Below the pieces are notes generated by a model. It searched no databases. It was not told the origin of the DNA and saw only the letters and a program-made list of their open reading frames with translations. Made by a program: the position numbers and the translations under genes. From Buttiauxella agrestis (lineage in GTDB: Bacteria; Pseudomonadota; Gammaproteobacteria; Enterobacterales; Enterobacteriaceae), in contig NZ_UIGI01000001.1 in NCBI RefSeq assembly GCF_900446255.1, positions 3,436,763 to 3,500,762 on the forward strand: DNA of 64,000 nt, given 5' to 3'. Below, piece after piece: positions 40,695-47,981 of the stretch; within the stretch, counting starts at the first letter, position 1, and each line of letters opens with the position of its first letter.

Positions 40695-41974
40695 TCCCGT
40701 TTCGTACCCTCTGGCATTATTTTCGTATTCGTTACCGCCGCTTTGCCAATCGCGAGGCGTTGGAAAAATACCAACAGGTACAACTCAGACACTTCACTCG
40801 CCGAATCCTGACCAAAAGCCCTTGGTTTAACCGCTTTATTTCTCAACCCATCAGCAATTGGCCTTTAATGGATAAGTCACTGATGATGGAAAACTTTGAC
40901 GAAATGAACACCCAAGGATTACGGCGTAACAAACTGCTTGCTTGCGCGCTGAAATGCGAAAAGGATCGCGATTTTTCCCGGAAGAGCGGCAGGTTCAGCG
41001 TCGGGCTTTCGTCAGGGACTTCAGGTCAACGGGGTGTATTCGTCGTCAACCCTGAGGAGCAACAACTTTGGGCTGCGGGGATGCTGGCGAAAATGCTACC
41101 AGACGGTTTGTTTGCTGGAGAGAGGGTTGCCCTGTTTCTGCGCGCCAATAACAACCTGTATCAGAGCGTGAATAATCGCTGGTTGAGTCTGGCTTTTTAC
41201 GACCTTTTTCAGCCGATGTGTTCTCATTACTCCCCGCTTGAACAACAGTCTCCCACGATTATTGTCGCGCCCGCGCAGGTGTTGCGCGAACTGGCGTTAC
41301 GCGTAAAACGTGGTGAACTGACGCTGCCAGTGAAAAAGGTTATTTCGGTGGCGGAAGTGCTGGAGCAACAAGACCGCCAGCTTCTGAACGAGGTCTTTGG
41401 TAACGTGGGGGAAGTCTACCAGGCAACAGAGGGTTTTTTGGCTGCCACCTGTTCACATGGAACCTTGCATCTGAATGAAGAATGCCTGCACATAGAACCA
41501 CTGTGGATTGATGAGCAGCGCTTCACACCGGTTATCACAGATTTCACCCGCCAGACTCAACCTATCGTCCGTTATCGGTTGGATGATGTATTGGTTGCCA
41601 GTAACAAAATTTGCCCCTGTGGTAATCCCGCCCGAGCGATAAGCCACATTGAAGGCCGTTGGGATGATCAACTCAAGTTGGTTAATTGTCAGGGGGATTC
41701 ACAAATCGTATTCGCCGATCTTTGTAGCCGAGCTCTGGCGATTTCCCTACCTCTGACGGTGGATTATCGACTCATTCAACACGGTGCAACCACTCTGCAT
41801 TTGCTAGCTGATTGTTCAATGACTGAGCTTGAACATTGTAAAGCTGCATTGCAGGCGATGCTGCAACAGCAAGGCATTGATACGCAAAAACTCAGTTGGA
41901 AGCTGGAAAGCACAACGCTAATCCCGCAGTTCGACAGCAAAAGGCGGCGTATCACCCGCAAGGACGTTGCATGA
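40691..41974 (+). CDS. F390-synthetase/CapK-like adenylate-forming enzyme
   Basis: 427-aa member of the PaaK/CapK/coenzyme F390 synthetase branch of adenylate-forming enzymes. The phosphate loop is SSGTSGQRG (107-115), then YQATEG (243-248), the ribose-binding RYRLDD (294-299), and a CPCG motif (308-311) shared with F390 synthetases. It probably activates a carboxylate as an acyl-adenylate for transfer to a thiol, hydroxyl or amine. No carrier-protein gene is in the operon, so the acceptor is unknown. Start overlaps the previous stop as ATGA. Confidence 0.84.
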   Translation: MIPFRTLWHYFRIRYRRFANREALEKYQQVQLRHFTRRILTKSPWFNRFISQPISNWPLMDKSLMMENFDEMNTQGLRRNKLLACALKCEKDRDFSRKSGRFSVGLSSGTSGQRGVFVVNPEEQQLWAAGMLAKMLPDGLFAGERVALFLRANNNLYQSVNNRWLSLAFYDLFQPMCSHYSPLEQQSPTIIVAPAQVLRELALRVKRGELTLPVKKVISVAEVLEQQDRQLLNEVFGNVGEVYQATEGFLAATCSHGTLHLNEECLHIEPLWIDEQRFTPVITDFTRQTQPIVRYRLDDVLVASNKICPCGNPARAISHIEGRWDDQLKLVNCQGDSQIVFADLCSRALAISLPLTVDYRLIQHGATTLHLLADCSMTELEHCKAALQAMLQQQGIDTQKLSWKLESTTLIPQFDSKRRRITRKDVA

Positions 41975-42576
41975 AAAACCAGTTTTATCGCGCCAATCAG
42001 TTGCTGCTGGGGTGGGGATTTGTCGGCGTGATTTATCATCTGACCGACCATCTACAGGGTACCGGACGGGTTATCACGCCGTCATGGATTGACGAGTTCA
42101 TCCCTTTTTCGGCAAACGCTATCTGGCCGTATCTCTCCTTTTTCTTGATTATCCCTCTGGGCTATTTCCTGGCACCGCTTAATGCCGTGCGCTGGCTAGC
42201 CCGAGCGATGCAGATTGCCGCGCTGGGCGCAGGTACTGTGTATTTGCTGTGGCCGACCACGTTACAGGCACCCGTCGATACTGGGCATGGCCTAACCTCA
42301 AAATTGCTAAAAGGCTTGATTGCGGCAGATTCGACACAAAACTGTCTACCGTCGTTACATGTCACTCTGACCCTGCTTGCTGTGTGGGCGGTAGCTAAAT
42401 CCCGACAGAGTTTCACGACTTGGGTCCTTATGCTCTGGGGCTTCGTCATAGCCTTTTCTATTTTGCAGCTAAAGCGCCATTTATTTATCGACCTGATAGG
42501 TGGCGTGGTTCTGGCATGGATCGCCGGTGCACTGGCACAGCGATTGACACACAAAAAGGAGTTGTCTGGTGAATGA
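41971..42576 (+). CDS. PAP2-superfamily membrane phosphatase/phosphotransferase
   Basis: 201-aa membrane protein with about five to six hydrophobic segments. PAP2 motifs are PSLH (127-130) and KRHLFID (H170, D174), the layout of PAP2_3/AUR1-type enzymes that move a phospho-headgroup between lipids rather than of classic phosphatases; the N-terminal KxxxxxxRP motif is missing. The start at 41,971 overlaps the ligase stop in ATGA. Its presence suggests that the product is a membrane lipid or is attached to one. Confidence 0.8.
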   Translation: MKNQFYRANQLLLGWGFVGVIYHLTDHLQGTGRVITPSWIDEFIPFSANAIWPYLSFFLIIPLGYFLAPLNAVRWLARAMQIAALGAGTVYLLWPTTLQAPVDTGHGLTSKLLKGLIAADSTQNCLPSLHVTLTLLAVWAVAKSRQSFTTWVLMLWGFVIAFSILQLKRHLFIDLIGGVVLAWIAGALAQRLTHKKELSGE

Positions 42577-43675
42577 ATTAACCTTGCCCTTCATATTTAT
42601 GTTGGTGTTTGTTGTCGCAGAAGCAGTGCTGCTAAACCTGAACGGTCAACATCAGATTGACTGGCACGACGTGATTTTCAACCTCAACTCAGGGCATATT
42701 ATGCTTTGGCTGTTTCGTGGCCTGGAAGTGATCTGCTTTAGCGCGGTATTAAACTCCTTTAGCCTGGGATTATTTGCTGATACTGCGCCAGTCTGGGTCT
42801 GGTGTTTTACACTATTTGCATGGGATTTCGCTTTCTACTGGCTCCACCGGTTACATCATCAGTTGCGTTTACTTTGGGCGGTGCACGTCGTGCATCATCA
42901 GGGAGAGCATTACAATTTGTCGCTGGGAGTGCGGAATTCTTGGTACTCGTCGCTCACCTCGATCCCGTTTTTCATTACGCTGGCCTGGCTGGGTGTACCG
43001 CTGAGCGTATATCTGAGCATGTCAATTTTTCACTACACCATCCAATTCTTTAACCACAATGCGTTGACACCAAAACTCGGTTTTCTGGAAAAGATTTTTG
43101 TCACTCCCACCCACCACAGAGTGCATCACATAAATGAACGCACCTACGCGGACAGCAATTACGGTGGTACATTTATTTTCTGGGATAAGCTTTTTGGCAC
43201 GTTTAAAACTTTGCCGCAGGAGCTTCATTGCTATGGTGTTAAAGGCAATCCACCGACAAACAATCCGTTTATCGAAAGTAATCGTCCTTTCTGGCGCTTT
43301 TTGAACCGCCAGTCGTCGCCACGCCAGTTCAAGATTTCTTCATGGATGCTTTTTTGTGGAACTATCCCGCTGTTTGCGCTGGTGCTGGGCTATATCCATC
43401 TATACGGCTACGGCTACGACAATGTCTCTGTACCACAAATCGCACTGTTTGTGCTTCTGGCAATCGGCCCGGTCGCACTGGGTGCTATCTCCCAGGGGCA
43501 GTATTGGGGCGTTGTGATGTGGTTTGCTCTGACGCTTGCGTTACTGCTGCTGTTTGTCGTAGCACTAGGCTGGACGCAGATTTTCTGGGTTGGAACGATG
43601 TCGGTGCTAACGCTGCATGGTATTGGCATGTTATGCGGCTGGGGCCGACAGGCTGTAGCCAGGAGCGATATATGA
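42569..43675 (+). CDS. Sterol desaturase/fatty acid hydroxylase family protein
   Basis: 368-aa integral membrane di-iron oxygenase. Histidine clusters HRLHH (93-97), HVVHH (106-110), H163 in FNHN, and HHRVHH (182-187) lie between hydrophobic segments; three more helices follow after about residue 260, as in alkylglycerol-monooxygenase-like members. It should hydroxylate or desaturate a lipid chain. It starts with GTG at 42,569, seven bases after AGGAG, and overlaps the upstream gene by 8 bases. Confidence 0.85.
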   Translation: MNELTLPFIFMLVFVVAEAVLLNLNGQHQIDWHDVIFNLNSGHIMLWLFRGLEVICFSAVLNSFSLGLFADTAPVWVWCFTLFAWDFAFYWLHRLHHQLRLLWAVHVVHHQGEHYNLSLGVRNSWYSSLTSIPFFITLAWLGVPLSVYLSMSIFHYTIQFFNHNALTPKLGFLEKIFVTPTHHRVHHINERTYADSNYGGTFIFWDKLFGTFKTLPQELHCYGVKGNPPTNNPFIESNRPFWRFLNRQSSPRQFKISSWMLFCGTIPLFALVLGYIHLYGYGYDNVSVPQIALFVLLAIGPVALGAISQGQYWGVVMWFALTLALLLLFVVALGWTQIFWVGTMSVLTLHGIGMLCGWGRQAVARSDI

Positions 43676-44790
43676 AGCACAAGACAGCATTAAGGCCTCT
43701 GGCCTACCAACCCAATGATTTAGAATTACATAAAGCGCTGAAACAGGCGGTACATCAGTATCTCCGCCACAAAAACGATCATCGTTTCGCCGATGGACTT
43801 ACCATTGCCAAAATGGGGTTTCTGGTGCTGATATGCTTGGGTTGCTACTGGATGAGCCTGCGACAATCTACAAGTATGGCTTTTTTTGGTTGGTACTTTG
43901 GCTTCATATTTAGCGGTATGCTACTGATCGTTAATGTAATGCATGATGCCTCTCATAATGCCTTTTTCCGCGCCAGTTGGGCAAACGTACTGATTAACCG
44001 CTTGGTTTCTATTCCTCTTGGGCTTGATCCAGAGAGTTGGCGAGTGCGTCATGCCATTTTTCATCATACTCATACCAATATTTCCGGTTACGACCCTGAC
44101 ATTGATGAGAATGGCGTATTGCGTCAAACACCTTTTCAACAATGGAAACCTTTCATGCGTCTCCAGCACTGGTACTGGCCTGTCGTTGCCGCGCTAACTT
44201 TTCCTTGGTATATCTGGCTGGTAGATTGGTTAGATCGCGCCGGACAAACCCGAGTAACCGAAAGACTGGCGCGCAAAGGGATCACAGGATGGACTATTTT
44301 TTTGGGCAGCAAGGGCAGCCATTTTATGCTGGCATTGGCTATTCCGACTCTGGTACTACCTAAAAGTATCAGCCTGCCCGTCATTGTGATGATCTACTTT
44401 TTTTGCCAGATGATTGCGTCGTTGCTGTTTGTGATCATTCTCGTCGGAACCCACTGGGCTAAAGCGAAATTTTTCGAAGCACCCGAGCAAGGCAATATGC
44501 CGCATAACCGGTATCAGCATATTTTCGCTACCACATTTGACTGGCACACACGACCTACCTGGGTAGGTTACTGGCTCGGTGGGGCTAATCTGCATCTGAC
44601 TCATCATCTTTTCCCTCACTGGAATCACCGCCACTATCCTGAGTTAAGTCAGTTAATCGCTGATGTAGCAGCACAATTCGATCTGGATTACCAAAATCTG
44701 AGCGTGAGTGAGTTGCTGCATTTTCAGTACCGTTACCTCAAAGAGATGGGGGTTACCCCCCAGAATTCGCCAGGTGACAACGATCAATGA
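43672..44790 (+). CDS. Membrane fatty acid desaturase
   Basis: 372-aa di-iron desaturase with three histidine boxes: HDASH (91-95), HAIFHH (127-132) and HLTHH (308-312). Four hydrophobic segments surround them and ETPF-like N-terminal fusion domains are absent. It belongs with acyl-lipid/acyl-CoA front-end-type desaturases. The start at 43,672 overlaps the hydroxylase stop in ATGA. Last gene of the operon; it converges on apbE, and only a weak AATGAC/GTCATT repeat lies at its 3' end. Confidence 0.86.
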   Translation: MKHKTALRPLAYQPNDLELHKALKQAVHQYLRHKNDHRFADGLTIAKMGFLVLICLGCYWMSLRQSTSMAFFGWYFGFIFSGMLLIVNVMHDASHNAFFRASWANVLINRLVSIPLGLDPESWRVRHAIFHHTHTNISGYDPDIDENGVLRQTPFQQWKPFMRLQHWYWPVVAALTFPWYIWLVDWLDRAGQTRVTERLARKGITGWTIFLGSKGSHFMLALAIPTLVLPKSISLPVIVMIYFFCQMIASLLFVIILVGTHWAKAKFFEAPEQGNMPHNRYQHIFATTFDWHTRPTWVGYWLGGANLHLTHHLFPHWNHRHYPELSQLIADVAAQFDLDYQNLSVSELLHFQYRYLKEMGVTPQNSPGDNDQ

Positions 44791-44829
44791 CATCAGTAAG
44801 TCATTGGGTTGGCAGGGGTAGTACCAGGG

Positions 44830-45870
44830 TTACTCGCTGAGTAAGAAGGTTTTAAACTGCGGCGACATCCACGTGGTAAAACTATCGCCCTCTTTGGTGA
44901 TCAAATAGACTGCCAGCCCCTCTTTTTCTGCGACCTGCTTCGCTTTTTCCGTACCGAGCACCATCAGGCCGGTGTCCCATCCATCAGCCTCCATGGCGGT
45001 CGGGGAAATCACTGTTGCCGAAACGAGTTTGTGCTGAATTGGCTGGCCGGTTTTGGGATCAATCACGTGCGACAGGCGCTTGCCGTCGAGTTCGTAATAA
45101 TTGCGATAGCTTCCGGAGGTACTGATTCCATGGCCATTGAGATCAACCACCGCCTGTACCGCGTTTTCACGGTCGGTAGGTTTCTGGATAGCGACTCGCC
45201 AGGCTTTGCCATCAGCGTTAGTGCCACGAGTTACCACGGCACCACCGACGGAAACAAGGTAACGGCTAATACCGTTTTGTTCCATTAAACGCGCCAGATG
45301 ATCGGCCGCGTAACCTTCGCCCATCGTCGAAAGATCCACATACAAGCCAGACAGATCTTTTTGCAGGAACTGTTTCCCGGCCTGGTTAATCACCGTCAGA
45401 TGATGCAAACCGGTTAGCGCTCTGGCGGTGTCAATTTGTGCCTGATCCGGCGTTTTGACGGGTTGTTTATCCGGGCCAAATCCCCACAGATTTACCAGCG
45501 GCCCAACGGTGATGTCCATCGCGCCGTCTGTTTTCGCCCCGATTCGCAAGGCCATGGTTACAATATCGCTCATCGCTTCGGCAACCGGATAGGGTTGGGT
45601 TGATACCGACTGATTGAAAAGCGAGAGCGCTGAATCTTTTTTATAGGTCGACAATAAGCGGTCATCACCGTCTAACTGCGCCTGGATTTTTTCGCGCAGT
45701 TCCGTCTGACGGGCATTGTCCATGCCCGCAACACTGGCACGCCAGTAGGTGCCCATGGTTTTGCCTTCCAGCACCATGCCGGAATTGCCTTTGGCCGTTG
45801 GGTTATCACAGCCTGCTAAAGCGCCCAGAACTATGGCAAACAGGCCATAGCGTAGTAATCGTAAGTCCAT
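44830..45870 (-). CDS. apbE: FAD:protein FMN transferase ApbE
   Basis: Lipoprotein that covalently attaches FMN to threonines of periplasm-facing flavoproteins such as RnfG and NqrBC, 346 aa. The lipobox LAGC places the lipidated Cys at 21. Conserved sites include GTYWRASV, LSTYKKDSALSLFN, VDLSTMGEGYAAD, VSVGGAVVTRG and the metal-binding MEADGWDTGLMVLG. I start at MDLRLLRYGLF (45,870), with AGGAGAG upstream; the open frame continues 55 codons upstream without a signal. Confidence 0.94.
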   Translation of the reverse strand: MDLRLLRYGLFAIVLGALAGCDNPTAKGNSGMVLEGKTMGTYWRASVAGMDNARQTELREKIQAQLDGDDRLLSTYKKDSALSLFNQSVSTQPYPVAEAMSDIVTMALRIGAKTDGAMDITVGPLVNLWGFGPDKQPVKTPDQAQIDTARALTGLHHLTVINQAGKQFLQKDLSGLYVDLSTMGEGYAADHLARLMEQNGISRYLVSVGGAVVTRGTNADGKAWRVAIQKPTDRENAVQAVVDLNGHGISTSGSYRNYYELDGKRLSHVIDPKTGQPIQHKLVSATVISPTAMEADGWDTGLMVLGTEKAKQVAEKEGLAVYLITKEGDSFTTWMSPQFKTFLLSE

Positions 45871-45960
45871 TGTTTCTCTCTCCTGTTTGAGCGCAAAAGG
45901 GTACACCAACTGGCAAAAAAATTGGCTTAAAAGTAAAGGTTGTTGAGGCTTCAGACGTAA

Positions 45961-45984
45961 AAAAGGCGCCCGAAGGCGCCTTTT
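45961..45984 (-). terminator. Rho-independent terminator of ompC
   Basis: AAAAGGCGCC and GGCGCCTTTT form a perfect 10-bp stem with a 4-base loop (TTCG on the minus strand), followed on the minus strand by further U residues, 26 bases past the ompC stop. Confidence 0.9.
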
Positions 45985-46009
45985 ACAACTCATACTGCGT
46001 AAGCAGGAA

Positions 46010-47119
46010 TTAGAACTGGTAAACCAGACCAACACCTACGATGTCATCGGTGTTAACTCCGGCATCACGAGTGAAGTTGTTGTCATCCATTAGGTTGATT
46101 TTGTAATCAACGTAGGTAGACATGTTTTTGTTGAAGTAGTAAGTCGCGCCAACATCAACATATTTAACCAGATCCTGGTCGCCGTAACCTTCGATGTCTT
46201 TGCCTTTAGACTGCAGGTAAGCAACGGAAGGACGCAGACCGAAGTCGAACTGGTACTGAGCTACAACTTCAAAGTTCTGTGCTTTGTTAGCAAAGCCAGA
46301 AACCAGGGAGTCACCGCCACCGAAGCGAGTCGCGTTGTAAGTCTGGGTGTACTGCGCTGCCAGATAGATGTTGTTAGCGTCATATTTCATGCCGCCGCTG
46401 TAAGTTTCAGCGCGATCGCCGTCACCCAGGTATGCAGCACTGTTCTGGTCGGTAGTACGCTTGGAGCTAGAGATTGCTGAACCGATGCTGAAGCCTTCGC
46501 CCAGATCATAAGTCAGGGAACCGCCAACGCCGTCACCGTTCTGTTTCAGAGCACCACGGCCGTTAGCTGTAGAACCTTCACCAGAAACGCTGCCGTTTTT
46601 ACCCTGGTATTGCAGAGCAAAGTTCAGGCCGTCAACCAGACCGAAGAAGTCGGTATTACGGTAAGTTGCAACGCCGTTTGCACGAGATTGCATGAAGTTA
46701 TCAGAACCATAAGTGTCGCCGCCAAATTCTGGCAGAACGTCGGTCCATGAAGTTACGTCGTATACAACGCCGTAGTTACGACCGTAGTCGAATGAACCGT
46801 AGTCAGCAAAACGCACACCTGCAAAGCCCAGACGAGTCCACGCCTGATCGCTGCTGCCTTCGGTGTTGTTTGCTTGAACGTTGTATTCCCACTGGCCGTA
46901 ACCGGTCAGTTGGTCATTAATCTGAGTTTCGCCTTTGAAACCGATACGGATATAAGACTGGTCACCGTCTTGACCATCGTTGTCAGAAAAGTAATGTAAG
47001 CCATCTACTTTACCGTACAGATCTAATTTGTTGCCGTCTTTGTTATAAATTTCGGCCGCATGAGCGGTGCCTGCTACCAGCAATGCTGGAACCAGGAGGG
47101 ACAGTGCTTTAACTTTCAT
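46010..47119 (-). CDS. ompC: Outer membrane porin OmpC
   Basis: Trimeric 16-strand general porin, 369 aa with a 21-residue signal peptide ending AHA. Mature sequence begins [19 protein letters not shown]; the constriction loop has PEFGGD; the C-terminal strand ends VGVGLVYQF with the terminal Phe required for Bam recognition. The micF gene and OmpR-type sites upstream, and the apbE/rcsD neighbours, identify it as OmpC rather than OmpF or PhoE. External loops differ from E. coli. Confidence 0.95.
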   Translation of the reverse strand: MKVKALSLLVPALLVAGTAHAAEIYNKDGNKLDLYGKVDGLHYFSDNDGQDGDQSYIRIGFKGETQINDQLTGYGQWEYNVQANNTEGSSDQAWTRLGFAGVRFADYGSFDYGRNYGVVYDVTSWTDVLPEFGGDTYGSDNFMQSRANGVATYRNTDFFGLVDGLNFALQYQGKNGSVSGEGSTANGRGALKQNGDGVGGSLTYDLGEGFSIGSAISSSKRTTDQNSAAYLGDGDRAETYSGGMKYDANNIYLAAQYTQTYNATRFGGGDSLVSGFANKAQNFEVVAQYQFDFGLRPSVAYLQSKGKDIEGYGDQDLVKYVDVGATYYFNKNMSTYVDYKINLMDDNNFTRDAGVNTDDIVGVGLVYQF

Positions 47120-47225
47120 GTTATTAACCCTCTGTTATATGCCTTTTTATATGCCACTGCTTACTGATTGTTTTTCCAATCAGTCGGCGAACCCATTGTC
47201 CAAAACAAATACAGATTAATCCAAT

Positions 47226-47292
47226 CCGAATATGATACTAAAACCATAGAGATGTTTCATTTATCCATATAGGTGTTTCAAAATGTAAATAT
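47226..47292 (-). promoter_or_regulatory. ompC promoter with OmpR-binding sites
   Basis: On the minus strand TTTACATTTTGAAACACC, then GATAAATGAAACATCTC and TTTTAGTATCATATTCGG reproduce the E. coli ompC upstream region base for base at most positions: the OmpR boxes and the -10 element TATCAT. OmpR-phosphate should control both ompC and the divergent micF. Confidence 0.85.
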
Positions 47293-47445
47293 GATGGAAC
47301 TTTTTTCAGCACGAAAAGACAATTATATAAGCACTAAAAGTTAAAACAAATAAAACCAAAAGAAAAATCAAATACTTACTGCAAAATAAAATCAGTAGCA
47401 CTGAATGATAAAACATACTGCTGATTTATATATAAAATAACTCCC

Positions 47446-47538
47446 GCTATCATCATTAACTTTATTTATTACCGTCATTCATCTCTGAATGTCTGTTTAC
47501 CCCTATTTTGGACCGGATGCTTGCATCCGGTTTTTTTT
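47446..47538 (+). ncRNA. micF: Antisense small RNA MicF
   Basis: Begins GCTATCATCATTAACTTTAT, the region that pairs with the ompF ribosome site, and continues as E. coli MicF with few changes. It ends in a CCGGATG-CTTG-CATCCGG stem with eight U residues. 93 nt, divergent from ompC. With Hfq it represses ompF translation. Confidence 0.95.
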
Positions 47539-47981
47539 ACGCTTCTTTACGTAACTTTAATCATTCTGTGCTACTCCCTTCAAAAATGTAATGACTATTA
47601 AGAAATCCACCCTCGATACGATTAATGCCGCTTCGCTTAGCAGGAACTTTCTCTAAGAAGAAAAGCAAAATAAAAAATCATTTCAAATATAATAATTGTA
47701 CAGACGTGATTATTTTGTACAAAAACACCCCACCTCAATCGTACAAAATACGCGCCGTTTACCGTTCCCATTCTGGCTAATTTTCAGTAACCTGGAAATG
47801 TACCCATTTGGAATTATACTCGTTGGGTTTCAAAGAGAGTCGATGACGCCAGTGCCTGATAAAGGTATTCTTAGCGCTGGTTTTTTGGTGACAGTTCTAC
47901 CGTCTGTCAGGCTTATCTGCGGGTAGAACAGAACAGTGGTTTTATTAAAGTGGCGAATGCTCGCCGGGTTGCGCGCTAACA
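47539..47981. other. micF-rcsD intergenic region
   Basis: AT-rich 443-base gap that should hold the rcsD promoter. Three GTACA repeats at 47,698, 47,717 and 47,741, the middle one in TTTTGTACAAAA, are the only structure I see. A 76-codon open frame at 47,696-47,926 has no ribosome site or recognisable family and I do not call it. Confidence 0.5.

Noticed and set aside
37875-44790. Calling the operon an ole (long-chain olefin) cluster
   Set aside because: OleB and OleC are missing, and hydroxylase, desaturase and PAP2 genes are not part of that pathway.
47696-47926. 76-codon open frame upstream of rcsD
   Set aside because: No ribosome site, no recognisable family, and composition like the surrounding intergenic DNA.
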